Shown here: in pieces, positions 7,417 through 15,501 of the stretch
How positions within the stretch are numbered: position 1 is the first letter of the stretch
Layout: each line of letters opens with the position of its first letter
Assembly (NCBI RefSeq): GCF_029626035.1
Contig: NZ_JARUBE010000003.1
Span: 3,100,001-3,164,000, forward strand
Length of the DNA: 64,000 bases
Direction of reading: 5' to 3'
From: Micromonospora sp. WMMD980
Lineage (GTDB): Bacteria > Actinomycetota > Actinomycetes > Mycobacteriales > Micromonosporaceae
The notes under the pieces: generated by a model
Told to the model about the DNA's origin: nothing
The model's database searches: none
What the model saw: only the letters and a program-made list of their open reading frames with translations
Program-made: the position numbers and the translations under genes

Positions 7417-7539
7417 GGTGCCTCCGTAGACGTGTCCACACGGACGCTACGGGCGGTCCCATCGGCGGGACAACGACAGAAAGTCGACAGTGCCCGCCAC
7501 CTGTCGGGTTCTCCCTTGACCGTTCGGCGGACCATCTGC

Positions 7540-7700
7540 GCCGATTATGCTCTCGTTCAGGGTTTTTCTAACCTGATGCACCTTAAGTGCATCGTACTTT
7601 CGGCTGGCTTTTTTTCGACCGAACAGGTTACGGTTGCTCCCGAACGGACCACTTAAACATGAACCTAAGCGTCTCTTCTTTTTTCTCCGCGGACGAGGTG
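7540..7700 (+). promoter_or_regulatory. AT-rich 5' leader of the sigma-factor gene with a perfect inverted repeat
   Basis: About 160 bases with far more A/T than the surroundings, including several T runs (7613-7620 TTTTTTC-type, 7677-7687). GATGCAC (7575-7581) pairs perfectly with GTGCATC (7587-7593) across CTTAA, and a T run follows about 15 bases later. A TATGCT hexamer lies at 7546-7551. It could be a promoter plus structured leader or attenuator for the sigma factor. No convincing -35 box at 17-18 bases is seen. Confidence 0.45.
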
Positions 7701-7714
7701 CAGGGAGGACCACC

Positions 7715-8533
7715 ATGACCGCCCACACGATGAGCGCCCCGGCGACAACCAGACCGGCCGGCTCCGCGAAGCTCGACAGCCGCACCGGCAGCGCCGCCGC
7801 CCTGCTCGACGCGATGGCGGCGCTGCCGGCGCACCACCCCTCGCGGGCCGCCCTGCGCGACCGCGCCATCGAGGCGTGGCTGCCGCTGGCCAACCACCTC
7901 GCCCACCGCTACAGCGGTCGCGGCGAGCCCAACGACGACCTGACCCAGACCGCCGCGATCGGCCTGATCAAGGCGATCGACAAGTTCGACCCGTCCCGCG
8001 GCGTCGACTTCGCCGGCTACGCCATCCCCACCATCATCGGCGAGCTCAAGCGGCACTTCCGCGACCGCACCTGGGACATTCGGGTGCCGCGCCGGCTCCA
8101 GGAGCTGCGCCTGGCGATCTCCGACGCCAACAGCACGCTGCTCCAGACGCTCGGTCGCTCGCCCACGGTCGCCGACATCGCCGCCCACCTCAAGGTCACC
8201 GAGGAAGAGGTGCTGGAGGGCCTGGAGGGCGCCCGCGCCTACAACGCGGTGTCGCTGTCCACCCCGACCGGGGACGGCGAGCGCGCCACCGAGCTGGGCG
8301 ACCTGCTCGGCGGCGAGGACGGCGAGTTCGAGCTGGCCGAGATGCGGGTCGCCCTCGGCCCGGCGCTGGCCACGCTCGACCGGCGCGAGCAGAAGATCCT
8401 CACGCTGCGCTTCTACGGCAACCTCACCCAGTCGCAGATCGCCGAGCAGATCGGTGTCTCGCAGATGCACGTGTCCCGCCTGCTGGCCCGGGCGCTGACC
8501 AAGCTGCGCGGTCAGCTCGACGGCACCTACTAG
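7715..8533 (+). CDS. SigB/SigF-type alternative RNA polymerase sigma factor
   Basis: 272 aa. ATG 7715 is chosen because GGGAGG lies eight bases upstream; an upstream in-frame start would add residues from the AT-rich leader. Region 2 (about 45-115) contains LPLANHLAHRYSGRGEP and DLTQTAAIGLIKAIDKFDPSRG, and GYAIPTIIGELKRHFRD is characteristic of the SigB/SigF/SigG subfamily. Region 3 spans about 120-190. Region 4 (about 215-265) ends with the HTH QIAEQIGVSQMHVSRLLARAL. Such factors direct stress or development regulons and are usually held by an anti-sigma factor, but no rsbW-type partner is adjacent. Confidence 0.9.
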   Translation: MTAHTMSAPATTRPAGSAKLDSRTGSAAALLDAMAALPAHHPSRAALRDRAIEAWLPLANHLAHRYSGRGEPNDDLTQTAAIGLIKAIDKFDPSRGVDFAGYAIPTIIGELKRHFRDRTWDIRVPRRLQELRLAISDANSTLLQTLGRSPTVADIAAHLKVTEEEVLEGLEGARAYNAVSLSTPTGDGERATELGDLLGGEDGEFELAEMRVALGPALATLDRREQKILTLRFYGNLTQSQIAEQIGVSQMHVSRLLARALTKLRGQLDGTY

Positions 8534-8545
8534 CGGTCGGCGTGT

Positions 8546-8592
8546 AAGGAGGGGCCCCCTGTTAACGCCTCCGGTAGAGAGGGGGCCCCTTC
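8546..8592. repeat. GC-rich hairpin repeat, unit 1
   Basis: AGGGGCCCCCT and AGGGGGCCCCT flank a loop containing GTTAACGCCTCCGGTAGAG. The sequence from 8546 to about 8578 recurs inverted at 8694-8726. The unit lies 12 bases after the sigma-factor stop and could act as its terminator. Repeats of this look are scattered in Micromonospora genomes as far as I recall. Confidence 0.65.
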
Positions 8593-8676
8593 TCACTCGT
8601 CCTGGCGCGGGGCTTGACAACCGGGGCCGCTGACGATCGTCGCGGCAGGTGCGGCCGGCACCTCCACCTCGGGCGT

Positions 8677-8726
8677 CAACAGGGGGCCCTACCTCTACCG
8701 GAGGCGTTAACAGGGGGCCCCTCCTT
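8677..8726. repeat. GC-rich hairpin repeat, unit 2 (inverted copy of unit 1)
   Basis: CTCTACCGGAGGCGTTAAC followed by AGGGGGCCCCTCCTT is the exact reverse complement of unit 1 over more than 30 bases. Units 1 and 2 bracket about 84 bases. The 3' end of unit 2 reaches to within 23 bases of the hrpB start. Confidence 0.65.
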
Positions 8727-8748
8727 GCGCAGGTGCGAGAGTGGGGGC

Positions 8749-11466
8749 GTGCTCGCTGACGTGTCCCTCGACCTGCCGGTCCGGCCGGTGCTGCCCACGC
8801 TGGTCGCCGCGCTGCGGCAGCGGGGCGTCGGCGTGCTGGTGGCGCCACCGGGGACCGGCAAGACCACCACCGCGCCGCTCGCGGTCGCGGACGCGGTCGC
8901 CGGGCGGGTGGTGATCGCCCAGCCCCGGCGGGTGGCCGCCCGCGCCGCCGCGCACCGGATGGCCGCCCTGCTCGGCGAGCGGGTCGGTGAACGGATCGGC
9001 TACGCGGTACGCGGCGAGCGCCGCGGCGGACCGCGTACCCGGGTCGAGGTGGTCACCACCGGTCTGCTGGTACGCCGACTGCACCACGACCCGGAGCTGC
9101 CCGGGGTGGGCGCGATCCTGCTCGACGAGTGCCACGAGCGTCAGCTCGACGCCGATCTGGCACTGGCGTTCAGTGTGGAGGCCCGGGCCACCCTGCGTCC
9201 CGACCTCTGGCTGCTCGCGATGTCCGCGACCCCGCAGGCGGACCGGTTCGCCGCGCTGCTCGGCGGTGACGAGCCCGCGCCGATCGTGCGGGCCGAGGCC
9301 GCCCTGCACCCGGTCGAGCGGGTGTGGACGCCGCCACCGCGTCCGGTCGTCCCGGCGGGTGCGGGCCGGGTGGACCCGGCGCTGCTGGACCACGTGGCCG
9401 CCACGGTCCGCCGGGCGCTGCGCGAACGCGCCGGCGACGTGCTGGTCTTCCTGCCCGGTGCCGGTGAGATCGCGGCCGTCGCCGGGCGGCTGGCGGACCT
9501 GCGCGACACCGTCGCGGTGCTGCCGCTGCACGGTCGACTCTCCGCGGCCGCCCAGGACGCGGCGCTGGCACCGACCGGAGCGCCTGCCGCCGAAGCCGCT
9601 GACGCGGGAGGCGGAAGCTCCCGAGCCGGCGGAACGCCAGCGACCAGCGCCGGAACCGGCGCCGCCGGGGTCTCGCGGCGGGTCGTGCTGGCCACCGCCG
9701 TGGCGGAGAGCAGCCTGACCGTGCCCGGGGTACGGGTGGTGGTGGACGCCGGACTCAGCCGGGTGCCGCGTACCGACCTGGCCCGCGGGCTGGGCGCGCT
9801 GGTCACCGTGCCGGTGTCCCGGGCCGCGGCGACCCAGCGGGCCGGCCGGGCCGGGCGGGAGGCGCCGGGCACGGTGTACCGCTGCTGGTCGGAGGCGTCA
9901 CACGCCCGGCTCGCCGCGCAGCCCGAGCCGGAGATCGCCACCGCCGACCTGACCGGGTTCGCGCTGGAGTTGGCCGCCTGGGGCGTGCCCGACGGCACCG
10001 GCCTGGCCCTGCCCGACCCGCCGCCCACGGCCGCGCTGACCGTCGCCCGGGAGACGCTGACCACGCTCGGCGCGGTCGATGCCGACGGCCGGGTCACCGC
10101 GCGGGGCCGCGCGATCGCGGCGGTCGGTGCCCATCCCCGGCTGGCCCGGGCGCTTCTCGACGGCGCGTCGCGGGTGGGCGTCGACCGGGCCGCCGAGGTG
10201 GTGGCGGTGCTCGCCGAGGAGACGCTGGGCGGCGCCGGGGACGACCTGCCGGCCCGGTGGCGGCGGCTGCGCGCCGCCACCGACCCGGCCGCCACCGGGC
10301 GCTGGCGTGCCGAGGTACGCCGCCTGCGCGCGGCTCTGCCGGCCGACGGCCGACCGCGACGGACCGCCGACCAGCCGGAGCTGCCCGCCGGGTCAGCCGA
10401 CGGCCGACCGCAGCCGGCCTCCGGGAGGACCGGCGGCCGACCCGGGCGAGATGCGAACGAGGCCGGCGGCCGGCCGGGGCCGCTGCCCGACGATCTGGCC
10501 GCGGGGCTGCTGGCCGGGTTGGCGTACCCGGAGCGGCTGGCCCGGGTGCGGCGGGCCGACGGGTCCGCGTACCTCATGGCGGGCGGGACCGAGGCGGAGC
10601 TGGCGGCCGGGTCGGGGCTGGCCGGGTCGACGTGGCTGGCCGTCGCGGTGGCCGACCGCTCCCCCGGCGCGCCCGCCGCCCGGGTGCGGCTGGCCGCGCC
10701 GATCGACGAGGCCACCGCCCGCGAGGCCGGCGCGGCGCTGCTGCGCGACGGGCGGGAGGTCGCCTGGTCCGGTGGGGACGTGGTGGCCCGGGAGGTGGTC
10801 CGGCTGGGCGCCGTCGTGCTGCTCGACCGGCCGCTCGCCGCGCCCGGCCCGGAGCTGGTCGCCGCGGCGGTGCTCGACGGGCTGCGGCAGGAGGGGCCGG
10901 GGCTGCTGCGGTGGACCCCGGAGGCGACCGCGCTGCGCCGCCGGCTGGCCTTCTGCCGGCAGGCGCTCGGCGGCGACTGGCCGGACGTGTCCGACGCGGC
11001 GCTGCTCGACGCCGCGCCGGTCTGGCTCGGGCCGGAGCTGGCCCGGGCCCGCCGCCGGGCCGACCTGGCCCGGGTGGACGTGGCCGCGGCGTTGCGCCGG
11101 CTGCTCGACTGGCGGCAGGTGGCCCGGCTCGACGAGCTGGCGCCGGAGCGGCTGCCGGTGCCGAGCGGCTCACGGGTCCGGGTGGACTACACCGACCCGG
11201 CGGCGCCGGTGCTCGCGGTGAAGCTCCAGGAGACGTTCGGCTGGCGGGACGTGCCCCGGATCGCCGACGGGCGGGTGCCGGTGCTGCTGCACCTGCTCTC
11301 CCCCGCCGGCCGGCCGGTGGCGGTCACCGCCGACCTGGTGTCGTTCTGGCGCGGCGGCTATCCCCAGGTGCGGGCGGAGCTGCGCGGGCGCTACCCGCGG
11401 CACCCGTGGCCGGAGGACCCGACCACGGCCGAGCCGACCCGCCGGGCCAGCCCGCGCCGGCGCTGA
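8749..11466 (+). CDS. hrpB: ATP-dependent RNA helicase HrpB
   Basis: 905 aa with GTG 8749 as start; an earlier in-frame start would run through the repeat unit upstream. DEAH-box motifs: Walker A PPGTGKTTT at 33-41, DECHE at 126-130, SATPQ, then QRAGRAGR in the second RecA domain, followed by the HA2-type and HrpB C-terminal domains. HrpB enzymes act on RNA; the precise substrate in actinobacteria is not established. Two low-complexity inserts, Ala/Gly-rich near 285-310 and ADGRP-type repeats near 530-580, interrupt the usual domain boundaries. The gene converges on the PP2C gene, and both stops lie in one 16-bp palindrome. Confidence 0.88.
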   Translation: MLADVSLDLPVRPVLPTLVAALRQRGVGVLVAPPGTGKTTTAPLAVADAVAGRVVIAQPRRVAARAAAHRMAALLGERVGERIGYAVRGERRGGPRTRVEVVTTGLLVRRLHHDPELPGVGAILLDECHERQLDADLALAFSVEARATLRPDLWLLAMSATPQADRFAALLGGDEPAPIVRAEAALHPVERVWTPPPRPVVPAGAGRVDPALLDHVAATVRRALRERAGDVLVFLPGAGEIAAVAGRLADLRDTVAVLPLHGRLSAAAQDAALAPTGAPAAEAADAGGGSSRAGGTPATSAGTGAAGVSRRVVLATAVAESSLTVPGVRVVVDAGLSRVPRTDLARGLGALVTVPVSRAAATQRAGRAGREAPGTVYRCWSEASHARLAAQPEPEIATADLTGFALELAAWGVPDGTGLALPDPPPTAALTVARETLTTLGAVDADGRVTARGRAIAAVGAHPRLARALLDGASRVGVDRAAEVVAVLAEETLGGAGDDLPARWRRLRAATDPAATGRWRAEVRRLRAALPADGRPRRTADQPELPAGSADGRPQPASGRTGGRPGRDANEAGGRPGPLPDDLAAGLLAGLAYPERLARVRRADGSAYLMAGGTEAELAAGSGLAGSTWLAVAVADRSPGAPAARVRLAAPIDEATAREAGAALLRDGREVAWSGGDVVAREVVRLGAVVLLDRPLAAPGPELVAAAVLDGLRQEGPGLLRWTPEATALRRRLAFCRQALGGDWPDVSDAALLDAAPVWLGPELARARRRADLARVDVAAALRRLLDWRQVARLDELAPERLPVPSGSRVRVDYTDPAAPVLAVKLQETFGWRDVPRIADGRVPVLLHLLSPAGRPVAVTADLVSFWRGGYPQVRAELRGRYPRHPWPEDPTTAEPTRRASPRRR

Positions 11467-11479
11467 GCCGCGCGGCTCA
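11464..11479. terminator. Perfect 16-bp palindrome containing both convergent stop codons
   Basis: TGAGCCGCGCGGCTCA reads the same on both strands. Its first three bases are the hrpB stop and its last three, on the other strand, the stop of the PP2C gene. It could form a short hairpin, but there is no T tract, so termination here is uncertain. Confidence 0.4.
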
Positions 11480-12202
11480 CTCCTCCACGACGTCGGCGAC
11501 GACCACGGTGATGTTGTCCGGGCCGCCGGCCCGCAGCGCGAGGTCGATGAGCCGGGCCGCGCAGGCGTCCCGTTCCAGGCGCTCCCCGAGGACCTCGGTG
11601 AGGGTGTCGGCGCGGACCACGTTGGAGAGGCCGTCGCTGCACAGCAGCCAGCGGTCGCCGGCGCGGGGCACCATTGTCGCGTACGCCGGGGAGACCTGGT
11701 CGCCCTGCAACGCCTGGGTCACCACCGCGCGGCGGGGGTGGCTGCTCGCCTGGTCGGGGGTGATCAGGCCCTGGTCGACGAGCATCTGCACGAACGTGTC
11801 GTCGCGGGTGACCTGCTTGAGCACGCCCTCGCGGAACAGGTAGGCCCGGGAGTCGCCGACGTGCGCCAGCGCCAGGCAGCTGCCGGTGCGGGCGAACAGC
11901 AGCGCGGTCAGCGTGGTGCCCATGCCCTGGCGCTCCGGGTCCTCCTCGACCGCCTGGCGGATCCCCACGGTGGCCCGCTCGATGGCGCCCTGCAACGCGG
12001 CGACCAATGCGTCCTCCGGCGTCTCCACGTCCAGCGGGGCGATCGCGTCGATCGCGATGCGGCTGGCCAGGTCGCCCGCCGCCATGCCGCCCATGCCGTC
12101 GGCGACCGCGACCAGCCAGGGACCGGCGTGCTGGGCGTCCTGGTTGCCGCTGCGGATCAGCCCACGGTCGCTCGCTCCGGCGGAACGAAGCTTCAGGGTC
12201 AT
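11477..12202 (-). CDS. PP2C-type serine/threonine protein phosphatase
   Basis: 241 aa, ATG 12202. Metal-binding motifs of the PPM family are in order: the N-terminal SGNQD (18-22), ADGMGG (34-39), the MGTT segment, HVGDSRAYL, CSDGLSN and GGPDNITVVV near the C-terminus. There is no membrane segment, so it is a soluble catalytic domain rather than a PstP-like anchored enzyme. It would remove phosphate from Ser/Thr residues using two Mn/Mg ions. CAGGCT seven bases before the start suggests a leaderless transcript. No kinase gene is adjacent. Confidence 0.9.
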   Translation of the reverse strand: MTLKLRSAGASDRGLIRSGNQDAQHAGPWLVAVADGMGGMAAGDLASRIAIDAIAPLDVETPEDALVAALQGAIERATVGIRQAVEEDPERQGMGTTLTALLFARTGSCLALAHVGDSRAYLFREGVLKQVTRDDTFVQMLVDQGLITPDQASSHPRRAVVTQALQGDQVSPAYATMVPRAGDRWLLCSDGLSNVVRADTLTEVLGERLERDACAARLIDLALRAGGPDNITVVVADVVEE

Positions 12203-12317
12203 GGGACGCAGCCTGCCAGGTCGAGGACTCGGTTGTCTCTAGGAGATCACCATCATCGTACGTGGCGCGGTGAATCTCACTGCGCACGGGCGCAGGACCG
12301 CCATCGGATCGGATCGA

Positions 12318-12346
12318 TTGACAGCGACGGAACGCGGTGGAAACAT
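12318..12346 (+). promoter_or_regulatory. Possible cellulase promoter
   Basis: TTGACA (12318-12323) is a perfect -35 hexamer, followed by 17 bases and AAACAT (12341-12346), a weak -10. The CebR-type box begins 12 bases further on, where a repressor would block initiation. Confidence 0.45.
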
Positions 12347-12357
12347 CGGCTTGATAT

Positions 12358-12371
12358 TGGGAGCGCTCCCA
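12358..12371. promoter_or_regulatory. CebR-type operator
   Basis: TGGGAGCGCTCCCA is a perfect 14-bp palindrome identical to the binding site described for CebR, the LacI-family cello-oligosaccharide repressor of Streptomyces and relatives. It lies 48 bases before the start of the GH9 cellulase. No cebR gene is in the window. Confidence 0.85.
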
Positions 12372-12418
12372 GCTCCCGTGCTCTCTCTCCCCCGCCCCCG
12401 AGCACGGAAGGAACCTCC

Positions 12419-15028
12419 GTGACCCGATCCCGTCGTCGGCTGGTCGCGCTCACCGCGGCCGCCGCGTTGGCCCTCACCGGCGCCACCGCCGGTCCGGCCC
12501 TTGCCGAAGTACCCCCGGACGCCCCCGAGCAACTGCGCAACGGCGACTTCAGCGCCGGCGTCTCCCCCTGGTTCTCCTACGGCACCGGCGAGCTGGCGGT
12601 CGCCGACGGCCGGCTCTGCACCACGGTCGCCGCCGGCACCGCCAACCCGTGGGACGCCGGCATCGGCCAGGACGCGGTGCCGCTGATCTCCGGCGCCGAG
12701 TACGAGCTGTCCTTCGACGTCTCCGCCACCCCCGGCGCGGCGCTCAAGGCGGTGCTCCAGCTCGGCAGCGCCCCCTACACGACGTACGCGAGCGTCGACG
12801 CCACCGCGACCGCCACCGCCAAGCACGTCAGCGCCACGTTCACCGCGCCGGCCGACAACGCCGGTGCCCAGCTGATCTTCCAGGTCGGCGGCAGCGCCCA
12901 GGCGCAGACGTTCTGCCTCGACAACGTGTCGCTGCGCGGCGGCGAGGCGGCCCCGCCCTACGAGCCGGACACCGGCCCGCGGGTCCGGGTCAACCAGGTC
13001 GGCTACCTGCCCGGCGGGCCGAAGCACGCCACCGTGGTCACCGACGCCACCGAGGCGCTGCGCTGGCAACTGAAGTCCGCCGCCGGAGCCGTGGTCGCCA
13101 GCGGTGAGAGCACGCCGCGCGGGGTGGACGACGCCTCCGCGCAGAACGTGCAGACCGTCGACTTCTCCGCCTACCGCACGCCCGGCACCGGCTACACGCT
13201 GACCGTCGACGGCGAGACCAGCCACCCGTTCGACATCTCCGGCACGCTCTACGACCGGCTGCGCGCCGACTCGCTCCAGTTCTTCTACGCCCAGCGCAGC
13301 GGCATCGCCATCGACGGCGACCTGATCGGCGACGAGTACGCCCGCCCCGCCGGCCACCTCGACGTCGCCCCCAACAAGGGCGACACCGACGTGCCCTGCC
13401 AGCCCGGCGTCTGCGACTACAAGCTGGACGTGCGCGGCGGCTGGTACGACGCCGGCGACCACGGCAAGTACGTGGTCAACGGCGGCATCGCCACCTACCA
13501 GCTGCTCAACGCGTTCGAGCGGACCAAGACCGCGGAGACCGCCGACGGCGGCGCGGCCCTCGGCGACGCCACGCTGCGGGTGCCCGAGCGCGGCAACGCC
13601 GTCCCGGACGTCCTCGACGAGGCCCGCTGGGAACTGGACTTCCTGATGCGGATGCAGGTGCCGGCCGGCAAGCCGCTCGCCGGGATGGTCCACCACAAGA
13701 TCCACGACCAGAACTGGACCGGCCTGCCACTCGCCCCGCAGGACGACCCGCAGCCGCGCGAGCTGCACCCGCCGTCCACCGCCGCCACGCTCAACCTGGC
13801 CGCCGTCGCCGCCCAGTGCGCGCGGCTGTTCGCCCCCTACGACGCCGCCTACGCGGCCCGCTGCGGCACGGCCGCGAAGACCGCGTACGCGGCGGCCAAG
13901 GCGCACCCGGCGATCTACGCCTCGGCCAGCGACGGCACCGGCGGCGGCGCCTACGACGACACCAACGTCACCGACGAGTTCTACTGGGCCGCGGTCGAGC
14001 TGTGGCTGACCACCGGTGACAAGGCGTACCTGGCCGACGTCACCGGCTCGCCGCTGCACACCGCCGACGTGTTCGCCGCGAACGGCGCGTTCGGCTGGCA
14101 GAGCGTGGCCGCGCTGGGCCGCCTCGACCTGGCCACCGTGCCGAACACGTTGCCGGCCGCGGAGAAGACCCGGATCCGCGCCTCGGTCACCGCCGCCGCG
14201 GACCGCTACCTGGCCACGGTCGCCGACCAGGCGTACGGGCTGGCGATGCCGGGCACCGCCGACGCGTACGTCTGGGGCAGCAACAGCAACCTGGTGAACA
14301 ACGCGATCGTGCTGGCCACCGCGTTCGACCTGAGCCGGGACGCGAAGTACCGCGACGGCGCGGTGCAGAGCGCCGACTACCTGTTCGGTCGCAACGCGCT
14401 CAACATGTCGTACGTGACCGGCTGGGGCGAGCAGAACGCGCACAACCAGCACAGCCGGATCTTCGGCAACCAGTTGGACCCGGCCCTGCCGAACCCGCCG
14501 GCCGGCTCGCTCGCCGGCGGCCCGAACGCCGCCCTCCAGGACCCGTACGCCGCGAACCTGCTCGCCGGCTGCGCGCCGATGTTCTGCTACGTCGACAACA
14601 TCAACTCGTACGCGACCAACGAGGTGGCGATCAACTGGAACTCGGCGCTGGCCTGGCTCGCCTCGTTCCTGGCCGACCAGGGTGACTCGGCGGCCGTGCC
14701 GGCGCCCACCTGCGCGGTCTCGTACGCCACCCACGGGAGTTGGCCGACCGGCTTCACCACCCAGGTGACGGTGCGCAACACCGGCACGAAGGCGGTTGAC
14801 GGGTGGAGCCTGCGGTGGGCGTTCCTCGCCGACCAGAGGGTGAGCCACGCCTGGTCGGCGGAGGTCAGCCAGGTCGGCGCGACGGTGACCGCGAAGAACC
14901 TGCCGTGGAACGCGAAGCTCGCTCCCGGCGCGTCCACCACGTTCGGCCTGAACGGCACCGGCTCCACCGCCCCCAACCCCGACCCCACCCTGATCACCCT
15001 GAACGGCAGGGCCTGCACCGTCTCCTGA
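12419..15028 (+). CDS. Secreted glycoside hydrolase family 9 cellulase with CBM4 and CBM2
   Basis: 869 aa, GTG start with GGAAGGAA upstream. Order of domains: signal peptide (1-31, ending in GPALA), CBM4/9-like module (about 37-178), CelD-type N-terminal Ig-like domain (about 185-275, RVNQVGYLP), GH9 catalytic domain (about 280-735), C-terminal CBM2 (about 765-869, closed by C765-type and final C867 cysteines). Catalytic signatures: YDAGDHGKYV with the base Asp pair, the NAHNQHSR His segment and NEVAINWNSA with the proton-donor Glu. The enzyme should cut beta-1,4-glucan outside the cell. The perfect CebR-type box upstream suggests induction by cellobiose or cello-oligosaccharides. Confidence 0.93.
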   Translation: MTRSRRRLVALTAAAALALTGATAGPALAEVPPDAPEQLRNGDFSAGVSPWFSYGTGELAVADGRLCTTVAAGTANPWDAGIGQDAVPLISGAEYELSFDVSATPGAALKAVLQLGSAPYTTYASVDATATATAKHVSATFTAPADNAGAQLIFQVGGSAQAQTFCLDNVSLRGGEAAPPYEPDTGPRVRVNQVGYLPGGPKHATVVTDATEALRWQLKSAAGAVVASGESTPRGVDDASAQNVQTVDFSAYRTPGTGYTLTVDGETSHPFDISGTLYDRLRADSLQFFYAQRSGIAIDGDLIGDEYARPAGHLDVAPNKGDTDVPCQPGVCDYKLDVRGGWYDAGDHGKYVVNGGIATYQLLNAFERTKTAETADGGAALGDATLRVPERGNAVPDVLDEARWELDFLMRMQVPAGKPLAGMVHHKIHDQNWTGLPLAPQDDPQPRELHPPSTAATLNLAAVAAQCARLFAPYDAAYAARCGTAAKTAYAAAKAHPAIYASASDGTGGGAYDDTNVTDEFYWAAVELWLTTGDKAYLADVTGSPLHTADVFAANGAFGWQSVAALGRLDLATVPNTLPAAEKTRIRASVTAAADRYLATVADQAYGLAMPGTADAYVWGSNSNLVNNAIVLATAFDLSRDAKYRDGAVQSADYLFGRNALNMSYVTGWGEQNAHNQHSRIFGNQLDPALPNPPAGSLAGGPNAALQDPYAANLLAGCAPMFCYVDNINSYATNEVAINWNSALAWLASFLADQGDSAAVPAPTCAVSYATHGSWPTGFTTQVTVRNTGTKAVDGWSLRWAFLADQRVSHAWSAEVSQVGATVTAKNLPWNAKLAPGASTTFGLNGTGSTAPNPDPTLITLNGRACTVS

Positions 15029-15042
15029 GCGATCCGTCCCTC

Positions 15043-15092
15043 CGATCGTGGAGTCGTGGCACCCCGCATCCGGTGCCACGGCTCCACGATCG
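15043..15092. terminator. Long hairpin between cellulase and SMR genes
   Basis: The arms 15043-15063 and 15072-15092 pair at 20 of 21 positions around an 8-base loop. There is no T tract after it. It could end the cellulase transcript, and its GATCGTGGAG arms recall other hairpins in this window. Confidence 0.65.
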
Positions 15093-15103
15093 TCGCAGCC
15101 GGG

Positions 15104-15118
15104 TACGGTCCCCGGATG
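15104..15118 (+). promoter_or_regulatory. -10 element of a likely leaderless SMR transcript
   Basis: TACGGT (15104-15109) is followed by six bases and the ATG at 15116, so transcription would begin at or next to the start codon. There is no Shine-Dalgarno sequence before the gene. Confidence 0.45.
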
Positions 15119-15436
15119 GCGTACCTGCTCCTGGCCCTCGCGATCACGGCCGAGGTGATCGGCACCAGCCTGCTCAAGGCGAGCGACGGCTTCACCCGGC
15201 TCTGGCCGACGGTCGGCCTGGTGGCGTGTTACCTGGCCGCATTCGGGCTGCTCGCGCTCGTGGTTCGGGACGTCCCGGTCGGCGTGGCGTACGCGATCTG
15301 GTCCGGGCTGGGCACCGCCGCGATCATGGCGGTCGGCGCGGCGTTCCTGGGCGAGCCGCTGAGCGTGACCAAGGTGGTCGGCGCCGCCCTGGTCATCGCC
15401 GGCGTGGTGGTACTCAACCTGGGCGGCGCCCACTGA
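15116..15436 (+). CDS. Small multidrug resistance (SMR) family transporter
   Basis: 106 aa, the usual SMR length, with four hydrophobic helices covering almost the whole protein. The membrane-embedded acidic residue that defines the family is E13, in LAITAEVIGTSLLK. Later conserved segments are VGVAYAIWSGLGTA and FLGEPLSVTKVVGAALVIAGVV. These proteins work as antiparallel dimers that exchange protons for small cationic compounds; whether this one prefers drugs or guanidinium cannot be told from sequence. It is a single gene with no paired second SMR subunit nearby. Confidence 0.9.
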   Translation: MAYLLLALAITAEVIGTSLLKASDGFTRLWPTVGLVACYLAAFGLLALVVRDVPVGVAYAIWSGLGTAAIMAVGAAFLGEPLSVTKVVGAALVIAGVVVLNLGGAH

Positions 15437-15501
15437 ACCTGGCGTGGCGGGATCGCCGTAACCCGATGGACATGCGTCGAGGCGTACGCGAGGGTGAGCG
15501 C

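Noticed and set aside
7516..7551. TTGACC as -35 box with TATGCT as -10 for the sigma-factor gene
   Set aside because: The spacing is 24 bases, too long for a standard promoter; only the TATGCT and the leader structure are reported.
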